From the NCBI GenBank assembly GCA_025201805.1, contig MU619322.1, forward strand, positions 106,672 through 139,750: a stretch of 33,079 bases of DNA, written 5' to 3'. The notes under the pieces were generated by a model. It saw nothing but the letters and a program-made list of their open reading frames with translations, ran no database searches and had not been told where the DNA came from. This document shows, in pieces, positions 18,110 through 29,610 of the stretch. This stretch comes from Parasitella parasitica (Eukaryota > Mucoromycota > Mucoromycetes > Mucorales > Mucoraceae). Each line of letters opens with the position of its first letter. The first letter of the stretch is position 1. Position numbers and translations under genes: made by a program.

Positions 18110-20740
18110 ATTTTATAATTAAATCAGCTATATATTTTATTTATGCGTGTGCTTGGTATATCAATGATTTATTAAATCTCTTAGTATTTAGCGTTATTTG
18201 TATTTTTTATCTATACAAACTATGCAAGATAACTGATTTACAGAATTGATATAAATAATTGCACAAGTATTTCCAAGTTTTCAAGAGCTGCCCAAATTAG
18301 GTAATAGTTTTTTAATAACTTGGCTGCGAGTTTCGTGTATTCTGTCAATTTAGCTATACAAGTCTTATGAAGATCCCGTGCTTGAATTTTATGACAGTTG
18401 GTTACCTTATTTCTTTGTAATTCGCACCTAAAAATGACTTTTAAGGGCAGCCACAGCTAACAAGACAGGTTGATCAGGCACAGGAACCATGCTGACAATG
18501 ATGTATTTGACACCAAGAACCTGTCATTACCTTAAAAATTTTACTTGATATGGCTCAAGTTATTGTTAATTCTATATTTATGTTTTGGCACGTGCAAGCT
18601 CTGTGCTTGACAATAAATAAACTAAGGGTCAAGAATAGGCAATATTTGACATTTGGATTTCTTTTCCATCAAAAATAAATAACTAAAAATACACATACAT
18701 TGATTGCCATAGTCCATAATGTGGCCAGTCAAGAAAGTGAGAATGGTATCAATCAGTTCATCATTTATTATTGTATTATCTTGATAAAAAAAAACTGATA
18801 AGGATAACTTCAATTTTACAAAAAATGATAGCTAACAATGTGGCAACGATACGCTTCACAACGTTGTTCGGTGATCACATTTAGGGTCTGCTCACTTAAT
18901 TATATACATTTGTATAGCGATATAATTAAAATGTACTACAAGACTTTTATTCCAATCAATTTGGCCAAAGATTAGATCAAGTTTTTCATTTTGGAGCTTT
19001 CGTTTTTATCTGATTTTGATTGTTCCAATATCGGACCATTATCAAGTGAGTCTTTGAAATGCATGGCTTGCAGTTTAGCATCCGATATAGAGCATTGCAT
19101 TTCAATGTTACTACATATTATGTCAAAATTAATCGATCAATGTTTCTCAACTGTGGGCTTGGAATCCATGATGGATTTTTTTTTTTTTTTTTTTTTTTTT
19201 GATGGTATAACCAACTGTTTTTTTTTTATTTATTTATTTATGAGGCCTCATTTGACAAGATAAAGCTTGTATAAATTTACATGCTGTGTATGTTTTGATT
19301 TCTGAATCCTAACCGCATGAAAAACTGGAACATATAAACTTAAAGAAGTGACCAAATGCCATCGACGCAGGTATAACTTGGAGCTTATTTGTGTGAAGTG
19401 AGTGCCTAATTAATTAATATTATAAAACAATCTAGATATCATATCAAAATCCGCAGAACCCTTGGTATTATAAATCATTCCATGCAGCCATGATACTGTT
19501 GTATTTGTATGCGAATACGATACTATGCATCCCTCTATACCAATATCCACAACTGAAGTTTAGCCGCGTCCGGTACGACTTTTATCGAACTCCGTGCTGG
19601 GACTCTTGACATAATACCAATATTAAACCGGATGTTACCGGACATTGTGCCTGAATTTTGTGAAATTCAAAATAATATCGCCACCAACCCAAGATCAATT
19701 GTTTGTTGTACCTAATACAATGCTTGTTGTCGTTTTCATTGTTATATTACAACATAAAGAGACAATAGAGAAAGAGTGCGAGTGATTCCTCTTTGAATAG
19801 TTTACAAGGAGCTTTTAATGAGTATAAATGTTTAGTTTATTTACATTGATTTACTCTACTTTTAGTCATCTTGATTTTCCGTTTAAGCAGCCGTGCTTTC
19901 AATGGTCATATGCATGTGACCAAAAGAAGATAAAGTTTAACGGATCAACTCTACAGTGCAGATGAATTCGATGAAAATGAAAATCATCATCGTCATTGAT
20001 TCATCAACATAGCAAAGTGTCTTTTTATTTAGTAAATATTTGTTTTGAGTTTTATCGATCAAATCACCTATAAGTGGAGTCTTTCTGAAGTATGGCAGTA
20101 TATCGTAGTTGTGCACATGCTTAGGGATTCTCATATAAACACACAACAGAGCATAATGCATACAAACCAGTGTGGGTATATAGAAGCTGCTGGATCTGCA
20201 GCCTATCTTGTTGGTTCTAATGTTATTTAGTATTGTGAGATATGTATGCACAAACACATTCTGGACTTTTCTTTAGGAGGATGTCAATGTTTGGAGAAAC
20301 AATGTGAATTTTTTTTTTCAATGTTGGGTCTATTATACAACTATAATAATACGCACCTTTATCTCTTCTTTATGATACTTGAAATAGTAGTACAGGATCC
20401 ATGATCTGTGATGATACTGATTGGTGTAACAATATTGCCATGGGCCTTTGAAATAAAGAAATAGGGTAATGCACTGCCATAAAGGGTGCATGTCTTGGGT
20501 TCCCTTGCCTTTATTAAATCTACAAATCAATTGTGTGCGCTCTTTGTGTCATGTATGGGTTTAACTCATGGGCTCTGTTGATGTGGTTGATTCTGTTTGC
20601 TGGTTGATTATTTTTTGTAATTAAGAAAAAAAAAAAGGACTATGATGCTATTGCATAGAATCAGTAAGCAATGCACATATATTCACAATTACATGCTGCA
20701 TCAGAAAAAGAACACATATATATGGAAAGCTAGATGAGAT
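18110..20740. other. AT-rich gene-poor stretch
   Basis: About 2.6 kb with no gene I can support. Open frames here (for example 19937-20257 reverse, 18991-19263 plus) are short, AT-driven and lack domains. Possible coding remnants on the reverse strand are VLGVKYIIVSMVPVPDQPVL near 18530-18436 and MQCSISDAKLQAMHFKD near 19105-18975, neither placed in a gene. A T22 run occurs at 19179-19200. Probably decayed repeats. Confidence 0.5.
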
Positions 20741-20969
20741 GTTTAAATTTCCTTGCTTCCTTTTCCCCTTTCATCTGATTTTCTTTCTCTTTTCTTTCAT
20801 TCTCTTTTGACCTCTTCTATTCACCTTCAGGTACGTTGCTATATGACTTGTAGCCCCTTTGTTTTTCATTATTTTATTGCTTTCTCCTTTTTTGAGCGAG
20901 AAAACAGCTTGAATATATGTGCATGTATTAATACAAAAATTTGTGTAGAGCAAATATTAGATATAAACT

Positions 20970-22421
20970 ATGACGACTGTTGCAACAAGTGTACCTTATA
21001 GCGAAATTAACTACATGTAAGTCGGGAGTAAGGGAGTTTGGAAGTGGTTCACAGACATTCGATCACTTGCAATGACCCTTTTTGATTTTATTATATTAAC
21101 ACTAACCTGTTAAATTAGGCGACCTTTACAGAAAACTTCATACAAGGTATTAACGAAATAGTATAAAGTGTGCCTTTTACTAAAACATGTACGCAAACAT
21201 TATCTCTCTCTCTTACTCTCAACATAGCCTCAATCCAATGAAAAAACATCTGTTTCTATCGACTTCAAGAATCTTTATGTCAAAAATCTGGACCCCATTG
21301 TGACCAACGAAGATTTTAAAAACACTTTCCGTGTGTTTGGCAATGTCATCTCGGCTAGAGTGATGACCAATCCGCAAAACGGAACATCAAAAGGTTACGG
21401 ATTTGTAAGCTTTGAGAAAAATGAAGATGCAGCTTTTGCTTTGAACGCATTAAATGGAAAACAATTTTATGAAAAATATCTGCAAATAACTTATCATACG
21501 CCCAAGAAAAAGGCTATTAAAGGTAGTACCAAAAGTTTTAACGGTACAACTTGACATTAACATATACAACAAATAGGCCAGCCAGTTATTTCGAGAGCTG
21601 CCTATCAACACAATGATAATCCTTTGAAATTACAGGTAAACACAAGACATTTTTTTTTACTCAAAATATACTCAACAGAAATATTGTACCAGCCATCAAC
21701 CCCATCCCTTGCATCACCCGCAATAGGCACAGAATCAAACATAAAAACCCAATTTCGGTTGTTTGAAAAAGCTATCAGGCAATGTGGTTACCATAACGAT
21801 ATTTCTGACATTGTACACATGATGATGACACTGCCAAGAAAGGAGCGATCTTTATGTTTATTCAACCATGACTATCTTAAAGAGCACATTAAGCGTGCTA
21901 AAGAATCATTAGCAGTGTGTTCAAATGAGTATAGGTATGCTTTATTTCATGTGCATGTTATAACTCGGATCGACTGATGTGATTATAAAACAAGTATTTC
22001 TAGTTCCCCCAGATTGTGTAGCTCTCCCAAATCGTCTTTATCTGGCACTATCAGTAATTTTTCTTTTGATACCGATATATTCAAATTTCCTGGCAAATTT
22101 AGCCCTATACCCATTGTTAAACCCCCTTCTCATGCCCTAGATACGTCCAATTCTGCAAAAATCGAAGCGTTGTTAGCTTCATTGAAGGGAAAAACTCTAA
22201 ACCAGAAAAAGAACCTTGTAGGAGCTGCGTTGTTTCCATTAGTCAAGGCCATTGGTACTACCCACAAAAACGAGACGACAGTCTATATGTTGGATAACGT
22301 TCCATTAGAGGATTTGGTCAGTGCTATGTTTGACAATACAAAATTGAAAGCTCGCGTAAATGAAGCAAAGGCAAACTTAGAGGCTCTGGAAAAGTCAAAA
22401 TTGCAAGCTCAAAAAGTTTAA
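20970..22421 (+). CDS. RNA-binding protein with one RRM and C-terminal MLLE (PABC)-like domain
   Basis: Six exons: 20970-21016, 21119-21146, 21228-21522, 21577-21635, 21693-21934 and 22004-22421; 362 aa. Exon 2 is only 28 nt. The RRM (about residues 39-115) has RNP2 LYVKNL and RNP1 KGYGFVSF and resembles a poly(A)-binding-protein RRM. The C-terminal part (about 278-352: AKIEALLASLKGKTLN, AALFPLVKAIG, VYMLDNVPLEDLVSAMFDN, LKARVNEAKANLEAL) matches the MLLE/PABC helix bundle that binds PAM2 peptides. A middle segment (about 160-217: FRLFEKAIRQCGYHNDISDI, HDYLKEHIKRAKESL) looks like a second, divergent MLLE. Full PABP has four RRMs; the layout instead recalls endosomal mRNA-transport proteins such as Rrm4 (three RRMs plus MLLEs). 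Exons 1 and 2 are the least certain. Confidence 0.72.
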
Positions 22422-22536
22422 GCACTCGCTACATAATAATCTATTTACCATTTATCATATTTAAGAAATAACTCTGCTGGAAGAGTATCTTTGCTACATG
22501 AAATAAAACACATGAATACACACACTATCTCAATTG

Positions 22537-22584
<48 letters not shown>

Positions 22585-23151
22585 GGTGGGGGCAGGGGGA
22601 GCAAGAAGTGTTTGGGATTGTAGCCAATGAGTGGGTTGCTCTTTACAAGTGTGTCGATTCGGGTGAGGACCTTATTATGTTAAATATCAATTGGGACATT
22701 ATGTACGATGAATGTAGAGGTAATGTACATGAGTTTAATGTGCCCATGTTGTTTCTTTCACAGCATACACATGAGTACAGGACATGGCGTCCGAGGAATC
22801 CAAGTAGAGCGACCGCAAATTAGCAGAAGAGCCGAATCTGCACAAGCAGAAACGGGCATGTTTAGCTGTGCACTTGTTTTCAAATCGAAAGCAGCAGTGC
22901 AGCAGTGCAGATGAGCTGAAGAGTACATTTGCTACATGCATGGATTGTGGCAGTCATTTGAGGGTAATTGAGGCAATGAGGGACGATAGTGGTCGAGTAC
23001 ATATTAACTAAAATGGATTTCCCGTAGTTTTTGCTGATACAGAATCAGAAAGACCAAGCTTTACGTTGTGACACATAAAACAGAAAACTCCTTTTTTGAT
23101 AAAAAAACACTTCTTTCTTTTCCATAAGATACAGTACAAAGAAAAACTATC
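22422..23151. other. Intergenic region with T46 run and an interrupted open block
   Basis: A 46-nt T run (22538-22583) is followed by a G-rich patch. From an ATG at 22784 one frame reads to a TAA at 23009-23011, broken by a single TAG at 22805-22807. It contains LHKQKRACLAVHLFSNRKQQ and FATCMDCGSHLRVIEAMRDD, which look protein-like. No domain is recognised. It may be a small decayed gene or a leader of the next gene. Confidence 0.35.
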
Positions 23152-25728
23152 ATGACAAACGACATTGATCATATGCTTCGTGACTTGGAGAAGCAAGTGC
23201 AAGATTTTACACTGGTAAGGGTTACAGGGAAGACGAGTAAATAAAACTGATAATATGGCACTCTATTTTTGTACCTCCTGTTTTTTTTATTTTTGCCCTT
23301 TTTCTTCTCTTCCCTTTTCCTTTGTTTTCTTTTTCCCTTTTAGAATATGAACGATCCTTCAAATACAGGTAAGTCAGATGAACTGGACCATGGAGGCATA
23401 GTTTGATGATGTCTGGCTTTGTAGAAAGACGCTATCGTGCAAGTAATACCGATAATGTTCCCCTGCAGCATTACAAAACGCGTGCGATGCCCCAAGCTGA
23501 TAGCAACGACGAAACTCCAGACGACAACATTTGTATAGGCAGCATAATGCAAAGATCAGCAACCGCTCGTCGTCCACCCAACGAAACCCCACTTGTTCAT
23601 CTCAGTCAATCAAAGTCATTAAGAAGCACAAGCAGTACAAGCAGTGCAAGTAGAAGAGCAAAGGGTCTGATTGCTCCGCCATTACCTACGCCAGAAGACG
23701 AAGAGCTTCGGTTTGCAATGCAGCGAGCTTGGGCAGTGTTGGATAGCGATGCTTTTGAAGAAAAAGCAGCAGTAGCAGAGGTATTGTTCGCATGACTCGG
23801 AACATGTGCATGTATTTACTTTACACAACATAGCCAACAGCTACAGCTACTGCTCCTTCCGAAGACTACAAACCTTCGAATATGGTTAGTACAGGTCGCA
23901 TACAAACGGTGCCATTAAAAACCTTAACAACCAGAATATACATTGACGATGCTAAAAACCATAAAGTTGTACAACTCAATAACCTTTTGACAACAGCGAT
24001 GGTTGTACAATATCTTAAAAAGAAGGGTTTGCTGGACAATACGGACGATTGGAGCTTGTTTGAAATTGATAATCAGAACGGCGTTGGTACGGATGGATTC
24101 TGCACTTGCACAAACAGCGGATTGATGGTTTTTTTTGAATTCCTGTAGAACGGCCTCTGCGTGAATGGGAAATTGTATTAGATGTTCTGAGTGTTTGGGA
24201 ACAAGATGCAAGCAATGCTCTCCTAGTCAAAAAGTATTCATACCATTACACTTTAACTTCAGAGGTAAGGAGTGTTGGTTTTAATAGGGAGTGAAAATCA
24301 GTATATTAAAGCTTGATATAACACACAGAGCATTTTGCAGAAGAAAATCCCTCCAATGCATGGGTGGTTATCCATCGAATATAAAAAAGGAAAATGGCAA
24401 AAGAAATATTGTTTCGTCAAAGATAATGCGATTTACCACTCAAAGGATAGCAAGGTTGGTTTTTTACGCACTGACTTGTTATGCATACGACACTAATGCT
24501 AAATTAAGGGATCCTCCTCGTCCATTTTGTGTCATTTGGCTACATATGATGTCTACACGCTTCTCCAGCCGTTGAGAATCAGCCCTACACCGTTCATCTT
24601 TGCGATCAGAGCACAGGATAGATTCAGCATTTTCGAAAAAGAAAGCGACTATATGCGATTCTTGGCTGTGGAGGATCAGGAAGACATGAAGAATTGGGTA
24701 CTTAGTATTCGTTGTGCTAAGGTAACACACAATTTAATACGCGAAAAACAGGCAAGAGCCTCACAACAAATAATTCATAGGGCAATATCCAATATCAGCA
24801 TCACCCCAATAGAGTGACAAATCCATTGGCCCATATTTCTCTAGACAGCACTGCAGATGATTCTCAAACTAATTTTGTGCGTAGGCATAAATCTGCAAGG
24901 GAATTGAAATCAGACGATCATGCGAAACATATTACAACAGTGTCTTCATCTGTCCCCAGTTTGCCTAGAAGTGAATCTACCCGTCGTGTAGAGCAAGATG
25001 GCCCAAAACGTCCGTTGGGCAGAAGCGGAACCACACGTGGTGGAATCACTGATGCAGAGAACCATCTCACTGCCGCCAATACACTCACAGAAGGGACTCT
25101 AATCAACTGCTTTAGTCAACCCACATTTGCTAAGGGATCATTACTGGCTAAAGACGAACAAGCAGAGCAAATTTCGCACAGACAACTGCAGCAACAACAA
25201 GAGCCATTACAGCAACAACAGCAGCAACAGCAGCAACAGCAACAACAGCAGCAACAGCAACAACAGCAACAACAGCAACAGCAACATGAAGAATCTTCCA
25301 CGCTAATTCAAATCGACGATCGCATTAAATTTGCTAAAGGATCATTACTTGACCAAAACGAGCACGGCGTCACAAAGATGACTAGATCAAGAAGCGTGCG
25401 AGAGGTCTCTTCATCAAATAGCAATGCTGGCGAGGAATCACCCTCTCATCGTCGCCATGCATCGCTTCGAAGAAAACCTACTGGAGGTAAAAGATCACAC
25501 CATGATGTTCCATTACCAAACAATGCAGCTATTGCATCGTTACCTACTTCTCCTCCACCTGCAACACCGCCCTCCGCTGCATCCTCCATGCTGAATAGTA
25601 ACAATAACGGTAACAATACACTATTACAATTGAACAATACACAAGAAAGATTTCATACAAGAGAATTGCATGCTAGAAATGTTAAACCACTGCTAAATTT
25701 TGACTCTCCCACCGCCACAAGAAAATAA
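23152..25728 (+). CDS. RA-PH domain adaptor (MRL/Grb7-like tandem) with polyglutamine tract
   Basis: Eight exons: 23152-23214, 23344-23368 (25 nt), 23425-23780, 23834-24086, 24149-24264, 24329-24454, 24509-24721 and 24781-25728. All phases agree, giving 699 aa. A short N-terminal helix (MTNDIDHMLRDLEKQVQDF) precedes a Ser-rich linker. A Ras-association ubiquitin-like domain follows (about 181-271: RIYIDDAKNHKVVQLNNLLT through REWEIVLDVLSVWEQD), then a PH domain (about 280-384: MHGWLSIEYKKGKWQKKYCF to the conserved Trp in MKNWVLSI). This tandem is typical of the Mig-10/RIAM/lamellipodin and Grb7/10/14 families, which link Ras-type GTPases and phosphoinositides to actin. The tail is disordered with 25 consecutive Gln (about 528-552), two FAKGSLL repeats and Pro-rich patches (SPPPATPPS) that could bind profilin or SH3 domains. 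Fungal function is inferred. Confidence 0.8.
25210..25284 (+). repeat. CAG/CAA repeat encoding 25 consecutive Gln
   Basis: Uninterrupted mixed CAG and CAA codons in the last exon of the RA-PH gene. The mixing of codons suggests protein-level selection for Gln rather than recent pure-repeat slippage. Confidence 0.9.
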
Positions 25729-25765
25729 ATTTGTAAACATTTTTATATTTATTTATTTAAGCCTT

Positions 25766-25806
25766 TTATGTTTGAAGATTGATGTGTTGTTGAGACTGTT
25801 GCTGAG

Positions 25807-25849
<43 letters not shown>

Positions 25850-26569
25850 GTTAGATGGGGAAGGAGTAGTATTCTCTTTTGAAGCATTCAATCCATCATC
25901 TGTGGGTAATTTGCCAGATTTTTGCAATTCAGCGATTTCAGCAGCAGCTGTATTTTCGTTAATATGTATTGATAGAATCATACAAACAACTTACTCAAAA
26001 ATCGTCCACCTGGACCTCTAGGACGACGCATAGCATGCTTATGTCGGCTTTCATGGAGATATGGCTTTCTTGTTCTCTCTAATTTATGTAATTCCTCAAG
26101 CTTAAGACGAGCAGCACGTCTTTTGAGAATGCGATGATATTGTTTTGCATTTACGTATAGAGGCTCTTCCTCGACAACAGGAGCAGCAGGGACAACTGTT
26201 AAACAATCAGTATCTCGTCTTACACTGAAAAAAAATAAAATAGAAAAAGTACCTTGACCAGCTTGAGCAGTTAACATACTGCCAGGCTATTTCAAATTAT
26301 TTCAATAAATCATCAAGAAAGAAAAAATTTTCATTTAAATTTACCATGGCAACGTGTTGTTGAGGGAAACCAAGATGTGTTGGAGGCTGCTGTTGTACCT
26401 GTCTGTGATAAGCCAATGGAGAACCGTGAGCTTCAGTCTACAAACATTGCAAATGAGTTTCTCCTGCTCCCTTTCTCCTTCCCACACATACCATAGATTC
26501 TGAAGCAGCAGGTTGAGATGTGGCTTGCAACTGTTGGTTCTGGGCAGTGTTATCACTGTAATTATTCAT
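25766..26569 (-). CDS. NF-YA / HAP2 subunit of the CCAAT-binding factor
   Basis: Five reverse-strand exons: 26569-26492, 26437-26345, 26286-26253 (34 nt), 26195-25995 and 25947-25766; 195 aa. The core domain reads [59 protein letters not shown]. That is the complete NF-YA subunit-interaction helix followed by the DNA-contact segment, which inserts into the CCAAT minor groove with the NF-YB/NF-YC histone-fold dimer. The N-terminal part is short and Gln-rich. The C-terminus carries a run of 14 Gln and further Q patches, suggesting a transactivation tail. Starting at [13 protein letters not shown] avoids an implausible upstream extension. Only 37 bp separate its stop from that of the RA-PH gene. 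Confidence 0.92.
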
Positions 26570-26879
26570 TTTTTTCGAGTCTTTGCTTGGATCTATGCGA
26601 ATGCTTGATGGATATATTTTGCGGAGAGTGAGACCTGTCAAGTTTGTAGTGAAGAGCAAATGTGATAGGACAATGGTTTCTCCCAATCAAAAGAAAAACA
26701 AAATAAAAGAACAACAAAAGGAGGAGGGCCATCAGTTTTCAGAAAAGGCTTTTAATTCGACGAACATTGAATAGTCATTTCGCTAGACCAATATCATCAC
26801 GTCACCAGATGCGGTATATCATAGATCCATTCTCCTGAGATTGAACAATGCCAAGTGATACAGATGTTCCGTCTGGACA

Positions 26880-28105
26880 ATGGATTTTGACCGTTATCAG
26901 CAAAATCAACAGATTTTATCCCAAGTTACTCGCCATACAACTTCAAGCATCAAGATATTGCAAACCAGAGTCGCACAGTGGAACAATGCCACCGTGAAAG
27001 AAATGCAAGCAGACCTGGATTTGGTTCATTTTATTTTCAAACATGGTCGCGCATGTTGCTCCTCCTTTGCCTCCGCTTGTGCAGCTCAAATACTCTATCC
27101 ACAACTAGCTCGACTAGTTCTTGACCAAACTAACGACAAAAAAACAACCGCGCTGTCATATTCATTATTGGTGTGTATGGTTGATCTAGTCAAACAGGAT
27201 TCGTTATTCTCACTTACTTCATCGCAGTTGCTCAAATTTATCACTATGGCCTCTCCTCTATGGTTACATCACAAGATTTACATTTGCCGCAAATCCATGG
27301 AGTTATGCTACCGCTTGCTATATCATGCAATAGACGACAATCAAGGTAGCATTATTGTGAATAGCGTTGTTTTGTATATTCGCCAATGCCGAATACACAT
27401 GACACGAGCAGATGTGGAAAAGATCAGATCACATGAATACACAGAATTCTATTTCAATTATTTTAATGGTGTCGATACCTTGCCAATGATCTACGATCGC
27501 ACTACCATTACATGGCTCGTTCAAATCACATTTGCTTTATTTTTAAAGCAGGTTGGAAATCATCAAGCTCTGATAAAAGAAATCAAAGGTAGTTTACAAA
27601 AATCGTGTTGATATATAGGTCCTTGCTGATAGGATATCTAGATCTATATAAGAGCAACTGCCTGTACAACATGAGAGAATTATTATTTGACATTTGCTGT
27701 GCAAACGATGATGACACTGTGCAGTTTTTAGATACAATTCTGTCAATATACCAGCAGCCACAACAACAAACTGCTCAGTTTTTTTCAACAATAGACATCA
27801 ACCCACATAGTCTCTTCCTTTTTTTCGTTCAGAAATGTGGAAACACGCATGATATCCTAATAGACCTGCTTTTAGAAAACGATTCAGGATTCATTTCTTA
27901 TTTTCATCGCTACATCCTATACGCTACACGATACATGGATGCATTCAAGGACGCTATTCATAGCAGTGCGGGTACTGATTTGGATACGATACAAACGATC
28001 ATTACAAACACGATTCTTGTTTTGGAAAGAGACGGGTTTCCGTACAATGCAAAGCCATTGATTCGACGTCTTACTATTTTTGAGGAGAAACTGTTTGAAG
28101 GCTGA
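26880..28105 (+). CDS. Lines-like protein (Lines C-terminal domain)
   Basis: Two exons, 26880-27588 and 27633-28105, with a 44-bp intron; 393 aa. The protein is an all-helical repeat-like chain. Its C-terminal region (FLFFVQKCGNTHDILIDLLL, SGFISYFHRYILYATRYMDA, LVLERDGFPYNAKPLIRRL) resembles the C-terminal domain of animal and plant Lines/LINS proteins, where a VLLDLL..FL.YL.RYL block precedes an LFPYN..PLL end. The similarity is by eye and moderate. In-frame stops precede the ATG at 26880. A separate upstream ATG at 26849 opens an overlapping frame of about 49 codons that could reduce translation. The biochemical role of the family is poorly defined. Confidence 0.6.
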
Positions 28106-28425
28106 TGTATGATAGAGACTGTACCAGTACGGTCTTGAAATATGTGCAAAGCTACTTTTTTTTTTTTAATATGACTATTATGATAATAAATAACACCATG
28201 ATATTACCATTTCTATGGAGGCTATTGTTTTTGAAGCAGCAGAAGAAGGAAAACTTTATGTACTAACTAACACGTGTTTATAATGCTTAAATCTGATGGC
28301 TCAATTCACATATAATGCGGGTAACCCTAACAATCAAATTACTACTACGTGTCAGTAAACGGGTCTAATAAATGATGTGTATTAGTTAAAAATAACATAA
28401 TTTTTAGGTGATAATATGCAAAGGC

Positions 28426-28685
28426 TGTATTCAGCTGCATGGTTAAATATAACTTCCCAAAATATCGTTAATCTGAACAATGTAAACTGGTGTGTACATT
28501 TTACAGGCATTGATGTAAAGCTGAAGAAAAATCGAAAAAAAAGCAGAGGCTCAATTATCACCAGCAAACACATTATTTTGCATTTCAAAATATTAAACTT
28601 CGAGATACTTGGACGAAACTTTACGCCCTAACATTGAGCCTATATGAATGGCCCACTACTATCTTCACATACATTCGTATACTTC
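28426..28685 (+). repeat. Dispersed direct repeat, copy 2 (260 bp)
   Basis: Direct repeat of 17209-17467, 11 kb away, about 95 percent identical by eye. Confidence 0.9.
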
Positions 28686-28786
28686 GCTTGATTGGTGTTC
28701 TTAACGTCTCGGACGAACTTATCGGTTATGTACTGATCAATATTTTGCAGCTCTTATGGAATCGGTATAAATTGTTAAATATGTGA
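28426..28786 (+). pseudogene. F-box/LRR-like fragment, copy 2
   Basis: Shares its first 260 bp with 17209-17467. From about 28571 one frame is open to a TGA at 28784-28786: HYFAFQNIKLRDTWTKLYAL, TLSLYEWPTTIFTYIRIL, NVSDELIGYVLINILQLLWN. Here CGA (Arg) replaces the TGA of copy 1, so this copy preserves the older reading frame. After the shared block the two copies diverge completely. No F-box or start codon remains. Confidence 0.5.
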
Positions 28787-28955
28787 AATACATTCACCAT
28801 GATGATCTGCATTCCACTTCTAGATTCATTCAGTTACCTTAAATTGATATAAACTACATATGCGCACAGATAATAAGATGTGCAATACAGATTTATACTA
28901 TATAAGATATAAGCTAGAGACGGCACCATTAGGATGGATGACGCTATAGACTGAT

Positions 28956-29610
28956 ACTTATATCTCGACACGAGCCTTAGACATTTACTAGATTTAGAAT
29001 ATGCTACGAGCTTATGCTATATAAGATCTATCCTTCAGATGTGTATTCCCAGTTTCTAAATACGCATTACAAGACATATACTTATATCCATGATACTGGC
29101 TACAGATACATCATGTAATACAGACTTGTACAATATGTGCAATGCTATAGATATGCTTATGAAATGCTTAAGACATGCTACATATACCGATATATGCTAA
29201 GATGAATACCAAGTGATATACACTCAGACATGTACTATTAATATAGACTGGATAAGACTATACAAGGAATGATATACGCTTATGGATCGATATTAATAAT
29301 CTTCGCATAGAAGATTGATCTGGGTGCTACCTCGGTTAAAGTCTATCTCCTCACTCAAATAGATTTAAGTTATCTTGAGTCTGCTGATATGTAGCTTAGC
29401 ACAAAGTTAAGATGCTAGTTACGCATTATTGTCGTACATGTTAAATTGCGAGAATAGAATATTCATCCACAGTTGAAGTATATAAAGGTTCATCTACCTG
29501 GCCAGTAGATAAACTGGAGCTTTATACACCGGTCGATTTGATAATAAAACCTATACCTTTATCAAGTTGACTTTATTGTTTTTTTTTATTATAATTTTTT
29601 TCCGTGAATC
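28956..29610 (+). repeat. Left arm (655 bp) of a giant inverted repeat
   Basis: Exact reverse complement of 29643-30297 at every position I checked: both ends and several internal anchors, with no indel. Any base x pairs with 59253-x. The arm has no ORF of 60 codons. Near its inner end it has TATATAAA (29479-29486) pointing towards the spacer and an ATAATAAAAC poly(A)-like signal downstream, like the regulatory end of a retroelement LTR. Confidence 0.92.

Noticed and set aside
19937-20257. 106-codon reverse frame in the AT-rich stretch
   Set aside because: No domain, no promoter or splice context; composition fits chance in AT-rich DNA.
25116-25301. Poly-Cys frame opposite the CAG repeat
   Set aside because: Simply the reverse reading of the Gln codons.
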